A DNA stretch of 64,000 bases, taken from Collybia mongolica. Taxonomy: Eukaryota > Basidiomycota > Agaricomycetes > Agaricales > Clitocybaceae. The position numbers and the translations under genes were made by a program. Where the stretch lies: positions 1,240,001 to 1,304,000 of the forward strand of contig JAAXNY010000016.1 of the NCBI GenBank assembly GCA_013420905.1. The letters are read 5' to 3'. This document shows, piece by piece, positions 48,386-59,370 of the stretch (position 1 is its first letter; every line of letters begins with the position of its first letter). The notes beneath the pieces were generated by a model. That model was not told the origin of the DNA. It ran no database searches and saw only the letters and a list, made by a program, of their open reading frames with translations.

Positions 48386-49261
48386 TCAGTCACGAAAAAT
48401 GTGGGATGTTGCCGCACAATCGGCTAAAATTGAATCTGAAGTTAATGCTGGCAAGGCAATATCCACCTGGTTTTCGGGCGCTGCTACAAAAGCATAATCA
48501 TCCGAGGCTTGTTTAGCCTTGTCTGGCTTACTGCCATTCTTCTTTTTCCATTTTGGCCTCCATTTTTGATCGGATGATCCCCCTTTCCTTTTGGGGCAAT
48601 GGAAGGCAATGTGACCTTTCTGATTGCATTCGTAGCACGTCACATTTGGATTATATTTTGCTGCCAGGGCCGTATCCCCCTGGTGCCGAGATTTGAGCTG
48701 TTGATCTTCCTCCAAAATTCTCGCAATTAATTTGTGACTCTCCTTGAGAGTGGCAGAATCAACCGAAGAGATAAACGGGTCCCACGTGTCAGGCAGGGAT
48801 GTCAGCAACGTTATGCTGAAATCTTCATCATTGATTTTTGAGCCCAATCCGGCCAATTCCTTGATGTAGCCGTGCAGGGTCCGAATGTGTTCCTCGATAT
48901 CGGCACCCTTGGCACATTGTGCTCGAAATAACTTTCGACGCACCATTACAATTCTGACCGGACCATGTGCCTCATACATGGAGCACAACGCGGTCCAGGC
49001 CTGATTTGACGTCCCAGCACCCGCTATGTAAACTAGCGGTCCGTCCCCTACACGGAGCCGTATGGTCGAAAGAGCCTTCCTGTCCTTCGTACGCCATTCC
49101 TCTAAATTCCCTTCATCAGTTGGACTTGAATTTGAACCATCCGCGTAACCAATTAGACCTTGATTGGTCAAGATGTCGATCATTTTGATTTTCCATGTGT
49201 GGAAGTTCTCGGCACTGCGTAGCGCTTTGATCCGATAGATGTTTCCAGATGATTCGGTCAT
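48386..49261 (-). pseudogene. copia gag/protease segment of copy B
   Basis: 291 codons from MTESSGNIYRI, with the CCHC knuckle CYECNQKGHIAFHC and the protease start ILADCAATSH, ended by a TGA at 48388-48386. The intact copy A has CAA there. Compared with copy A several residues differ by G-to-A or C-to-T changes (for example Glu to Lys, Gly to Ser and Asp to Asn in the first 45 codons). Confidence 0.9.
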
Positions 49262-49348
49262 GGTTGGTAATAATTTGATCAGGGTTTGATGGATGACGTA
49301 TGGACTTGGTAATGATGTTCAAAACGATTAAGGCCGGGGCCCATAACC

Positions 49349-49566
49349 TGTTGAACTTAGCAGCAAAGGAAGGAAAGAGCGGGAAATAAAAGAGTGAATT
49401 TTGATAGTAAAATAATGTACATAATTGTTCATATAAATACATAAATAATATAACTCCTATAGAAATAATAAATCATATGTGAGTCCGTTAGAAAAACAAA
49501 TGCAAAACTTTACATGTCCATGTGATTTTACATGTCATGTGAATGCCGGATCACTCTATTCCAACA
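49349..49566 (-). repeat. 5' LTR of copia copy B
   Basis: 218 bp. Relative to the other LTR it has the changes TCGTTCG to TTGTTCA and GCG to GCA, i.e. loss of CpG. The primer-binding site GGTTATGGGCCC (initiator tRNA-Met half) adjoins it at about 49332-49348. Confidence 0.95.
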
Positions 49567-50589
49567 AAGATGAAGGTAGGGGTAGATGACGAGGTACATA
49601 CATTGTATGGGGTACAAGTCATTGTTTCTCAAATGGTTGGTATGGCCATGTAGGCACTAGGGGGGATGTTCAGGAACCGTCAGCGCTTTGCTGAACAGTG
49701 CAGGAACAATAATGGGGTGCTCAAAATGACAAGTTATGGGATAATGGCCAAGAACGCACCTAGGCAGATGCACAGGGAACCATATGACAAAAAGGACATA
49801 CGTCCAGGTAGACGTTGTCAATGGCATTTAGGAAATGGCCTGGTTGTGGTAAATGGATGTGTGCTTGCTGTGGAAAGTGCGATTTAGTAAAAAAAGGGAC
49901 AAAGTTGAAGTGTGACTCACTGAATGAGTGCGCGAGGTGGTTGATCTTTAAACAAATCTTTTTCCACACCTGTCCTGGCATAATGCATCAATGATTAGTC
50001 ACTAGCGTGCGATACAAACAAGGCCTGGGGTGGTTACAGTATATTAGTGCATGCATATGGGGTTGGTAACATTTATGACTTGCAACAATATCGGTGATGT
50101 CAATGGGTAATCGGCCACATTGAAGACAATTTGTATGTCAAGTTAATACTGAAACAGCTTTGTTAGTTGAGATCAGAGTGATGCTGGATACAGAAAAAAA
50201 ATGACATCAAATGGGTACACACCCTGCCTTTGGCTTGGCGGCACTTGCCTTGATGGTGGTGGTGGCTTTCGTGCGCTTGCGGGCTTTGTTGTCCTTGTTG
50301 GTCGCTTAGGTGGCACGCTTGCAACCACGGGTGGAAGGCGGGGGCATCACGTGGACGTGGCTGCTCCTTGTCGTCGGGCATTCAGCAGCTTCAGCAGCAG
50401 CAGCAGTGGCAGCAGTGGCAGCGGCTTTGCGGGTTGACATTGTGATTTGGCAGAGTTTTTGCTAGGCTGCTGGGTGCTGGGTTGCTGGGCCTCGGTGTGG
50501 TTGAGGTTGATGATGTGCCCATTGTTGATCGATGAGGTGGCCGATAAGTCACGTGACTAAACACGTGACCACAACGCGTCTATTATGTC

Positions 50590-50770
50590 CCTACAACGCT
50601 CCGGAATTCCTGTGGAATTTCATTCCGCTTGGAATCCGAGCAGAATCCATTCGGAATTTTTGTCAATTTTTACAGCCATTTTCTATAACCTCTGCAGCCG
50701 AAATTCCGACAGGAATCCAAGCGGATTTCTGTCAGAATTGAGGATTCCGCTCAGAATCTGCTGGAAGATG
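50590..50770. repeat. Subterminal repeat array, right
   Basis: Counterpart of the array at 43820-44040, with words CCGGAATTCC, TCGGAATT, CGGATTTC and GGATTCCG. It lies just inside the right inverted repeat. Confidence 0.7.
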
Positions 50771-50789
50771 TGGGGGAGTGTAAAGACCT

Positions 50790-50799
50790 CATTCAGGCC
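50790..50799. repeat. Target-site duplication CATTCAGGCC, right
   Basis: Exact match to 43787-43796, immediately outside the right inverted repeat. Confidence 0.85.
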
Positions 50800-51002
50800 T
50801 AAAATCAACCTTTAGCCACGGGTGATTGCGTTTGGCCCACCATTTCCTATTTCACAAACCCCATGGTGGTGCCTTGAGGCATTTACTCCTGAAAGGATTC
50901 ATCCTCTTGATTGTTCATCTAGAACTCGCCGTAATACCTCACAAAGACTTAGCCCTCCTCTGTGTCCCACAGACTTTTATTCTGAGTTCACACCCCCCCG
51001 GA

Positions 51003-51951
51003 ATGCCTGCTTTTCGGGATGTCAGAACATCACAACATTCTTTGAGTCTTGGTATGTGTTAATATCTTTCAATGTTCTTCTTCAACTAAACCTATGCAAT
51101 GCAAAAAAAAGATCGTATTCAAGATTATTCTGAACAAAGCTTGAATATGGAGTCCCCTTCAATATTTGTTTGCAGGCTCATCATTTTCTTCAAGGACCAT
51201 CTATATGTCGAGGTTGAGCACTCAAGACTCAAGCATGAGTGGCTTACTTGGCTTCCAACAATTGAGACTAGGTCTTCACGGTCCAAAGAAACATGGTAAC
51301 AGCCACCAAGGCAATTCAATCACTTCTCCTCTTGTCACCCCTACGCTCCATCATGCAGCACCAGATCCTATTACATTGAATAACCATGAATGTAGATGCA
51401 TATCAACCTCATCTCAGACTTCGAATACACCCCATGCAAACTTAAAAGAACATATAGCACCTCACAGCATCCTTGATGGATCAATCATGCTGCCCAAGGC
51501 ACCTCGATCAAGGAAGAAAGATAAAGATGATATACCTCATCTAAAAAATGCCTTCATTCTTTTTCGTTTGGAATTCTACCAGAAATTTACTCAAGCCGTG
51601 AACAATGAATGTCTTAAAACCCTTGGCCAGGCAAACGTAAGTCAGCAGGCTGCATGGAAGTGAAACAATCTCAGCAAGGAAGAGAAGAAACCATATATGA
51701 TGTTGGCATCTGCCAAAAAGGAAGCACATGCAGCTATGTATCTGGACTATTCATATACTCCAGACAAGAAAAAGCCAAAATCCCCCAGGAAGACAACAAG
51801 AACTCTTAAGAGAAAGGCTCCAAATGATAATGACAATGGAGTAGGGCTGCCTCCTTTCCAACTTTCCCTAGAACCTCACCTTCGACTGCTCCCTTCCACA
51901 GCACCTCCACCCACTGCTGCCAACTTCTCTATGTCCAGCTTTGTTGGGTAG
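51003..51951 (+). pseudogene. HMG-box protein gene inside the outer element, one in-frame TGA
   Basis: Exon 1 at 51003-51051 (MPAFRDVRTSQHSLSL) is joined across a 124-nt intron to exon 2 from 51176; the frame then stays open to a TGA at 51661-51663 and continues in the same frame to TAG at 51949-51951, about 274 codons in all. Residues ~145-215 form an HMG box of the fungal MATA type: IPHLKNAFILFRLEFYQKF, then after the TGA LSKEEKKPYMMLA, and AMYLDYSYTP. A basic nuclear-signal-like region (RKTTRTLKRK) follows. The family binds DNA by bending it; fungal members regulate mating and development. The TGA sits where Arg/Lys is usual. It lies wholly between the transposon ends. Confidence 0.8.
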
Positions 51952-52267
51952 CCAAGATGGGGATGGGCCTGGTTCAAGAATGAATCCTATAATGGAATCA
52001 TCACCTTATATGAACCTCTCCTATGAAGAGGCTCTAGAGGCAATGCTTATCATGCATTTTTTGTCAATAGAGTAATTGATCATCATACTCACGAGTTTCT
52101 ATCTGAGTCATAACCAAATGTATACATTGATATTTATTACTTTTTGCATTGTAGACTTGTCATCTTGTAGACTTGTTAGACTTGTCTGCACTTGCAAGCT
52201 TGCTGACCAGCTGAAAAGCGCCAAAAAGTGCTGAAATGTCTGCAAGAAATTTGTGATCTTACTGATG

Positions 52268-53305
52268 TGGTCAAATTTCTCGAGGTGATTTGTAATCCGA
52301 AATAAGATGTATTGGAAAGTACAAAGATGTCAGTACAATGGTGAGAGATTTGAGAATTGGCAAGGCAGTGGGGTTCCTCAAAAACAATGTAATGAACCAT
52401 GGGGGTGCCAATAAGCTTATGGGATCAAGTATAGGGTTGGGCTCCAGGTAAAATTGTGTCACAGCGTAGCTCAGTGACAAGGAACTATCCATGTTCAAAT
52501 ACTTCAACTAGGGTAGTCTGTATATAAACTCCATGATGATTCATGGTTGGATGGAAGCACCACCAATATGAAGTTCAGTGAGTGCAGGAAGAAGTTGTGT
52601 GATGTCGAGTAATGATTGTGAGTTTGCTTTGGAAAGCAGAGTCAGGTTGAGTCAAACAACTTGTGAATTCTTCAGCACTGAGACCGCCCAGGGTAACACT
52701 GGGGCTTCCAGGAGAGTGATTGAGTCAGTAATGAATATGGTCAACTGTGTTCTGCTTGATCCTGTGGACGAGCACAGAGCCTCCAACACACGCTGGGACA
52801 TACAAAAGTCATCCTTGATTAGTGCACCCCCACGGAGCTCTAAAGAAGCACAGGAACGTTTCACAATAGCATCCAAAAACGAGCAAACTATTTTCCTTCA
52901 TCTTACCCAGACAACCCCATTAGTCCTTCTGCTGGCTTGACGGCTAGCAAACTCAATTGTAACCTTCTCAACAGATCTTAGAGAAAGGATGAGGGAGTGG
53001 AGTCATCAAATATATTCGAAGGACAAGAAGAGCCCATTATAATTTCTAATAGAGCAATGGAGGTGATGGATGGTAGAGATGGAGAGGGATAGTTGTAGTG
53101 CAGAGATGTCCGCAAAGACAAGATGGAGTTCTCCAGTGAGCAAAAGGCTTGTAAAGGAGGTTGGATCACCGATGTTTCAATGGACAAGGTAAGTAGGAAT
53201 GGACAATAATCAAAGATGTCGGGAAAGAGTAATGAGAGACAAGAGTTCCAGTTCCAAATAGTTGAAAATAGTTTCCAACACATCATCCGGGATATCAAGG
53301 AAACT
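52268..53305 (-). pseudogene. F-box/LRR protein pseudogene, N-terminal and middle part
   Basis: The minus strand first reads an F-box core (FLDIPDDVLETIFNYLELEL), then a long region matching the paralogue at 62752-64000 (for example DISALQLSLSIST, SLRSVEKVTIEF, LDAIVKR, LKSLTIVLTSLYFP). The frame is broken by a stop soon after the F-box and by two consecutive TGA at about 53007-53002, where the paralogue has two CGA arginine codons. The 3' half lies at 41800-42097, beyond the 10-kb insertion. Its upstream side is cut at about 53305 by the LINE. Confidence 0.85.
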
Positions 53306-54067
53306 TGGAGATGTTGCAGACCTCACACTAGCCACAACGTTCTCCCTTCTGGATTGTGATTGCATCCCCGACTTCCCTTACTTTGGAGCGCACATCAAGT
53401 ACGCCGCCAATGGTACCCCCATTCCCCTCACACCAGACAACATCGCTGAGATCCTTGGTAAATGCCCCTGGCATGAGGCCATCCACTTTTACCAAGGGTC
53501 TAGGCCCAGGATGGTAAGAAACTCCCGGACATCAGACACCGGCACGGTGTTCTTCGATATCTATGACTTGCGAGGTGGACAGCACCTCTGAAGCCTCAAG
53601 GGCCGAAGCTTCATGCTCGGGTCCAAGAAACTCACCATCCTGCCCACTGAGAAGCAAGTTGGAGTCCCCATATGTCCCTGCTGCTGGAGGTATGGACACC
53701 ATACAGAGGTTTGTCCATTCAAGACACAGCTGTGCTCCATCTGTGCCGGCCCACATGAAACCAACCACCACCGCGTGTTAGCCGCCCAAGGCCAACCCCC
53801 CTCGAGAGGCGACCCCTGCAGGTCACCCTTGCCCACACCCAGCTCGATGTGTCAACTGCACACTTGCGCATGCATCTGACAGTCGTATCTGCTCATTCTG
53901 GAAGAACTGCTACAATCCAAAGTGGGTCTTCTCCAAGTATACCGCACAGAAGGTAGGAGATGAGCTGTTATGCTTCATTCCCACCCCTAACTCACCTTTT
54001 CCCAACGTCACAGGAGGCAGGCTCCTTAGACGCCAGGCGAACCCTCGAGAAGTTTGACAGTCATTGA
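53306..54067 (+). pseudogene. LINE ORF1 (gag-like, CCHC knuckles), broken
   Basis: Visible blocks: FPYFGAHIKYAANGTPIPLT, a TGA at 53589, then ICPCCWRYGHHTEVCPF and CSICAGPHETNHH knuckles, a frameshift near 53850, and CVNCTLAHAS. The pattern of successive Cys/His knuckles binding the element RNA is typical for ORF1 of Tad-group LINEs. ORF2 begins within a few bases after its end. Confidence 0.8.
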
Positions 54068-54070
54068 CCC

Positions 54071-57000
54071 ATGCGTAGTACAACCTCTGTAGACACTTTA
54101 CGTATTTATTGTCAAAATGTGGGATGCAAGCACAATTGGACAATCAACCTTCTGGAACATATGAAATCCGTCTCAGATATCTTATTTCTCCAGGAACCAC
54201 CATGATCCACTGTGAGATACACCACCTCCCTGACGGAGAAGGACGGGGTCCCTGTTAAAGGGCCGCCAAACCACCTGGACTGGATAGCTATGTACCCTAA
54301 AGGGTTTGACGGGGCCAATGAAAGGCCACGAGTCCTTGCTTATGTTAATCAGGCCATGTGCACGATCAAACCTAAGCTCCGATCTGACATTGTGAATCAT
54401 TGCGATGTCATGGTCATCACTGTAAAAGGGCATCTTGGCCCCATACATCTGATGAACACCTACTCTGATGAGAACGGCTCGGCCATTCGGTACATCAAAG
54501 ACCACCTGGATGCACTACCAGATTTGAGTTATATGGGGGGGGATTTTAATTGCCCTTCATCTCACTGGGACGCGACACTTACATGCGAACACCCCATGGC
54601 CTCTAGGCTCATGGAATGTGCTGCAATACTTAACCTGGAGAGAGTGGCCCCAACATCCGGAGGGGTCACCCATCGGCTGTATAACGCGGTGCTCCGTGGC
54701 TCGATTCTCGACCTGGTGTTTGTCCTGATGTTCCGGGGCTACACAGCTGATCTAACATTAGGAGACAAGGGGGAACCTGATCACCTTCCATTATTACTGG
54801 ATATCCCCCTTAAGGTCTACTGGCCTGAGGGGAAAATGTCCATCAAAGTCGACTCTGAAGAAGAGGCAGACTTCCTCAGTGAAGTCTCCCTCCTCCTGGG
54901 TCAGATCCCGATCCCTGGCGCTATGTCAGTTGATCAAACCCAAGCTGTTGCTAGGGCTATATCCGTCGCTTTTGGTGTGGCGTGGTCTCATCATGCTAAG
55001 GCTAACCGGGCTTGCGCCCGGTCTAAGTCTTGGTGGGATTCTGACTGTGCTAATGCCAAGGCAGTCGCGATGGAGTCCGATCTCCCGGCTGACTGGTCAA
55101 CCTTCAAGAAGGCCACGCGTAAGGCAAAACATAAGCATTTCGACGAAAGAATCCACGAGATTGCTCACAACAATCTCCGACCCTGGGACCTTATGGACTG
55201 GGTCGGACCACGCAAGACACCCCCAGCTGAGGCAATCTTGTACCAAGGAGTGCCCTGCACATCTGTGGATCAATTGTGGAATGCCCTCCACTCCACCTTC
55301 AACTCAGCTATGGACAGGCCCATTGACCTGACCAAACTGGGTAACAAATGAGAATCCCCAACCACTAGGGTGTGGGTCCCATACTCTGCCGCTGAGATGT
55401 CAGATGCCCTTATGGGCACCTCGAATAGATCCGCCCCTGGGCCGGATCACATCACATGGCGCCATCTTAAATGACTCATCCAGGACGAGCACGCGAGCCG
55501 CCTCTTCTTGTGGCTGGCCAACTCTTGCATCCGGACAGGCTGCTGGCCTGCCGAATTCAAGGCTTCTACTACAGTAGTTATCCCAAAACCCGGGAAACCT
55601 TCGTATGACACCCCCAAGGTGTTCCGCCTGATTGTTCTTCTGAACACATTGGGCAAACTCCTCAAGAAGATGCTCTCCACTAGACTGCAGTTTGAGGCTG
55701 CAGAACATGGAGTCCTCCACCCAAATCAATTTGGAGGAGTTCATCAGAACTCCACCAAGGATGCTGGGTGCTTCCTCACGCACACCGTCTGCGCTGGATG
55801 GCGGGCGGGTCTTAAAACAAGTGTGGTCGCTTTTGACCTTGCCCAATTCTTCCCCTCTATTAATCATGAGGTCCTTCTCTCCATCCTGGAAAAGCAAGGA
55901 TTTGCGCCAGAAGTGGTGCAGTTCTTTAAGTCTTATCTAGTCAATTGGAGTACATGTTATGCATGGGATGATGATCTATCCCCAGAATTCCCCTCCAGTG
56001 TCAGTGTACAATAGGCCAGGGCTCTGCCCTGTCCCCCATCCTCTCTGCTCTCTGCCTCTCCCCCTTCCTCGAGGAATTTGAACAAAGGGTCAGAGAGTCC
56101 ACTCTCATCTCCTATGTTGATGACAGCACAATTATTGCACAGTCTGAGTCATGGGACACAAACCTAGCCAAGCTCAAGAGAGCATACAAGGTCGTCTTCA
56201 AACTGACCCAGGCCATGGGCCTAGTCCTCGAACACAGCAAGTCTGAGGGATTTCATTTCTCTCGGAAACATGGTGACGCTAACCCTGACATCGACTTAGG
56301 TTATGCACCCTATACAGGTGATACACCGCTCCGCCCTGGCACCATATGGTGCTATCTGGGCTTCTTCTTTGACCAGCCCCTCACCTTCAGGGAACATGTC
56401 AAATGCTACACGAACAAGGCCCTCACATTGGTGCGGGCCATACTCGCCCTTGGCAACTCAGTTCGTGGGCTTAGGCCCAAGCACAAACAAGTGCTGTACC
56501 GTGCCTGTGTTCTCCCCATAGCTACATATGGGAGCAGGCTATGGCTATACAAAGGAGCCCGCATGGTAGGCCCCCTCGACTCCCTCCGGAAAATGCAGCG
56601 GCGTGCGTGCCTCTGGATTACTGGTGCCTTCAAAACCAGCCCCATGGGGGCAGTGGAAACAATTGCGGGCTTACCTCTGATTCACCTTCATGTTAAGAAG
56701 CTGGTGGAATGCAGTCATGTCTGCACCTGAGCACTACAGGCAACCCATGCCTTTTGCCATCTAGTCAATGGGAAACACAAATTCTCAGTCAAGACCCTCA
56801 AAAATCAGATCAATGGTGATCTGAAGTCCCCTATCATGGAGGTGTGGTCTAACCTTGACCTCTCATCCCAGGATCTGGACCCTGTCCATCCTCTTAACCA
56901 CCCTGGCTCTCACCCCAAGGATGTATATCTGAGGCGTATTGTCTATGATATTGTTTCCCCTCCGTCAAAGGCGGATAAGGAACACAAAAAGTTTATGGAA

Positions 57001-57918
57001 GATTGCTCCACATCCCTCAAGGGGGCTGTAGACGCGGCCTCCCATTCTCCCAACCACATCTGTATCATTACAGATGCGTCGACTCCCCCACTCCCTCTTC
57101 AGTCAGTCTTGGTTTACCGGGCATGGCATGAGGGCGATCTGTACGAGGACTGGGCTGTGGCTGGCCTCTCCACATCTGATGGTGCCAAACTGCGAGCAAT
57201 TGCAGAGGGCATTACTCAAGCCAGAGAAATTGGACTCGATGATGTACATCAGATACATGTCTTTTCTAATTCTACAAATGCGCTCCGTCTGTGCATGGAT
57301 GCGTCTCATCACTCTGGACAACACTCATCCCTTGCCATCTGTAGCGTGCTGGTGCCTTGGCTCCAACATGATCCCGGTAACTCTGTCCACTTTCACCACA
57401 TCACGCCCGGTGTGGAGATAGAGGACCACCAACTGGCACACATCCTTGCCACCTCGACACGCATCAAGGTGGGGGGGGGGGTGCCGGTTATATCTGCTGA
57501 CTTTGCTAGGAGCGGGGCAGTCACACGCATGCTTGGCAGCTGGAAGTCACTATTCCAGTCCTCAAAGTACATTGGCAAGAACTTCCTCCCTCTCTATGAG
57601 AAGAAGGACACCCCACTCACTCCAACCCATGTCAAAAGTGGGCCCTGGATGCATAAGACTGGACATAGTCATGGTCTCACCGCACGCTTAACACAATGCG
57701 TAACTGGACACGCCCCCATAGGGACATTCCGATCTCAGTTCTTCCCCAAAGAGCCCACAGCCTGTAGGTGCGGATTCCCCATGGAATCTGTGCCACACAT
57801 ACTTCGCCATTGCCCGTCTCACACACGGAAAACACCCCTGAAACAACAGCTGCTGTACAAGTGGCTGGTGGATTTCCTTGAAGCGAACAAGACTGCGTTT
57901 GCATTTGATGTTCCTTAG
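54071..57918 (+). pseudogene. LINE ORF2 (endonuclease, reverse transcriptase, RNase H), broken
   Basis: From ATG 54071 the product shows an AP-type endonuclease (LNTYSDENGS, MGGDFNCPSSHWD, DLVFVLM... DHLPLLLDI), the reverse transcriptase (APGPDHITWRH, FRLIVLLNTLGK, FDLAQFFPSINHE, GQGSALSPILSALC, LISYVDDSTII), RNase H (ICIITDAST... LRAIAEGITQAREIG) and the C-terminal knuckle CRCGFPMESVPHILRHC. TGA codons at 54203, 55349, 55472 and 56728 and a frameshift near 56010 interrupt it. No active protein is expected. Confidence 0.9.
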
Positions 57919-58255
57919 TCCAACTCAGGCTGGGGGCGGTACACCGTGTTAGGTGTATTTGTGTTATGAGGTGCACCTCGCGTTTCTTCCGGACCAGGAT
58001 AATCAGTGGACTCAATCCACTTCCTGCTGCGGTGCACCATGGCGGGGGGCCAACCCCCTGGCGTAGCTTGACCCTTACCGGTCTGCGTAAAATGGGACTT
58101 TGATCCACGACAATCCTGGTGTGACTACGGCCACCCTGGGACACCTCAGCTTGACAGGGCTTTGTCTTTCGTCCCCTCCACCCTCTATCCCATAATTACT
58201 TTGCGAAGTGAGCGACACATGTATTAGGTACAATTGCTATATAAAATGTTGAACT

Positions 58256-58274
58256 AAAAAAAAAAAAAAAAAAA
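58256..58274 (+). repeat. Poly(A) tail of the LINE
   Basis: Nineteen consecutive A residues directly after the 3' UTR, marking the 3' end of the reverse-transcribed copy. Confidence 0.85.
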
Positions 58275-59370
58275 GACGGCTAGTCAGAGTGAACTAGTCT
58301 AGTGGATAATACACTAACAGTACAGAGGACTATGAGTATGGTCTATTATTAGTCCTATTCACCATGCCCAGTTACAACCTCGGTATCTTAGTTCATAAGT
58401 AACCGTTGTAGTATGATATCATTAGTCTGGGGATCATCATTAATAGGAGAAGTAATTGTAAATTTGGGACTTGCACAACCCAATCCTAGTCAGGGGCACT
58501 TGGTGTTAACTACCGGAAGAGACGGGACACCATGAATAGCAACCGGGACAATCAGGAGGAGTAAATGACAGCGCCGCGCTGTTTTAAATAACAAAGCGCG
58601 CGGTCGGGACTTGATAAGAGTTTAGCCAGCTCTTTCAATATTTGATAAGTAACCAGTAAACAGCATAATTGGCACATATGGCGCGTGCGCCAAGTCATAG
58701 AGGATGTGTCAGCATTAAATACAGATCCTTGGCACGGGGGAGCGCAGTTCCATATAAAATTTACAATTCCGTATGATATTTAGTTTGTACACTATAAATA
58801 GACTGTAGATGAGTAGTGCAAAGGCAAGGAATTGCCCCCACTTTGCGCTACTATAGAGTATACAAATCACATTTGTTAAAACACTATTGCGTGCCTGAAT
58901 TAAGGCTCAGATTGCTTCAAAGTTGTCTTGATTGGAATTGTTTGAAGAGATCACAGAATTGAAGAGTCTTAGTTCACTTGGAACTTAGTACCGCATTGTC
59001 TGTTGGAATTACTAGGCACTTGGTCTTAGTGCACTTGGCACTGTTTGTTTAATAAGTCACTTGGACTTATAGATCCGCTTGGGATCATTAATAATTGAAT
59101 GTACACTTGGTACTCAGTCTATTGGATCGAGAGATATTACAAATATACCTAGCAAGTTTTAAACTTGTGTTGAAGCTTTGTCTGAATCAAACCCATTGAG
59201 AGATCATTGGAAAGAGCTTTGGCTAGTACTATTCAAAGCTTAGTGCTTCTAAGCACTTGAACCCGAACTCAAAACAGGTGATTCCTACTGTTCATGTGTT
59301 GATTGTTAGGTTTGGTGTGTGTGTGTGTAAGAGATTACATTACATAGCATCAGCACACTTATAGCCCAGG
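58275..59370. other. Repeat-like segment between two LINE sequences, possible solo LTR and tRNA-like piece
   Basis: No coding frame. TGTTAACTACCGGAAG at 58503 and ACATTACA near 59342 could be the ends of an ~840-bp gypsy-type LTR; CACTATAAATAG at 58790 is a good TATA box and a (GT)n tract lies at 59316-59328. Just after the poly(A), TAGTCTAGTGGATAA at ~58296 resembles a tRNA A box, as in a SINE head, but no clear B box follows. No flanking duplication was recognised. Confidence 0.35.

Larger units (their letters stand above)
45044..49566 (-). mobile_element. Ty1/copia retrotransposon, copy B, complete but decayed
   Basis: LTRs at 45044-45261 and 49349-49566 (218 bp each, TG...CA) enclose gag-pol on the minus strand. 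The 5-bp target duplication AAGAT lies at 45039-45043 and 49567-49571. Domain order is gag, protease, integrase, reverse transcriptase, RNase H, the Pseudoviridae (Ty1/copia) order. Five in-frame TGA codons (48386, 47015, 46955, 46268, 45761) break the coding region. The LTRs differ at six positions, all transitions, at least four in CpG context. It is nested in the second-level element. Confidence 0.96.
43797..50789. mobile_element. Second-level DNA element with TIRs and 10-bp target duplication (Mutator-like?)
   Basis: Both ends carry an inverted repeat of about 23 bp whose invariant core is ACACTCCCCCACATC (43805-43819 and the complement at 50768-50781 or so). Directly outside lies the exact 10-bp repeat CATTCAGGCC (43787-43796 and 50790-50799). 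A 9-11 bp duplication is typical of Mutator-like elements. Just inside the ends are AT-rich subterminal arrays of GGAATTCCG-like words. Without the nested copia it is about 2.5 kb. No transposase domain is recognisable; a minus-strand frame from ATG 50440 (MSTRKAAATAATAAAAEAAE) with a TAA soon after may be a relic of its protein. Confidence 0.75.
42098..52267. mobile_element. Outer DNA element with CATCAGTA ends, 10,170 bp including nested insertions
   Basis: Left end CATCAGTATTCTAACAA and right end (reverse complement) CATCAGTAAGATCACAA are imperfect terminal inverted repeats. The dinucleotide TG flanks both sides (42096-42097 and 52268-52269). Removing the element plus one TG aligns the split F-box/LRR gene with its paralogue without a gap at the join. 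Without the nested elements it is about 3.2 kb (42098-43786 and 50790-52267). The only recognisable gene in it is an HMG-box pseudogene; no transposase was found. The 498-bp element at 60464-60961 has the same two ends in the opposite orientation, so this is a family. Confidence 0.85.
53306..58274 (+). mobile_element. Tad-like non-LTR retrotransposon (LINE), decayed
   Basis: A gag-like ORF1 with zinc knuckles is followed by ORF2 with AP endonuclease, reverse transcriptase, RNase H and a C-terminal Cys/His knuckle, ending in a 19-nt poly(A) tail at 58256-58274. That set and order is that of the Tad/I group common in fungi. It is inserted in the N-terminal part of the F-box pseudogene. The 5' edge is approximate. 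Stops are nearly all TGA and there are at least two frameshifts, so it is inactive. Confidence 0.9.
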
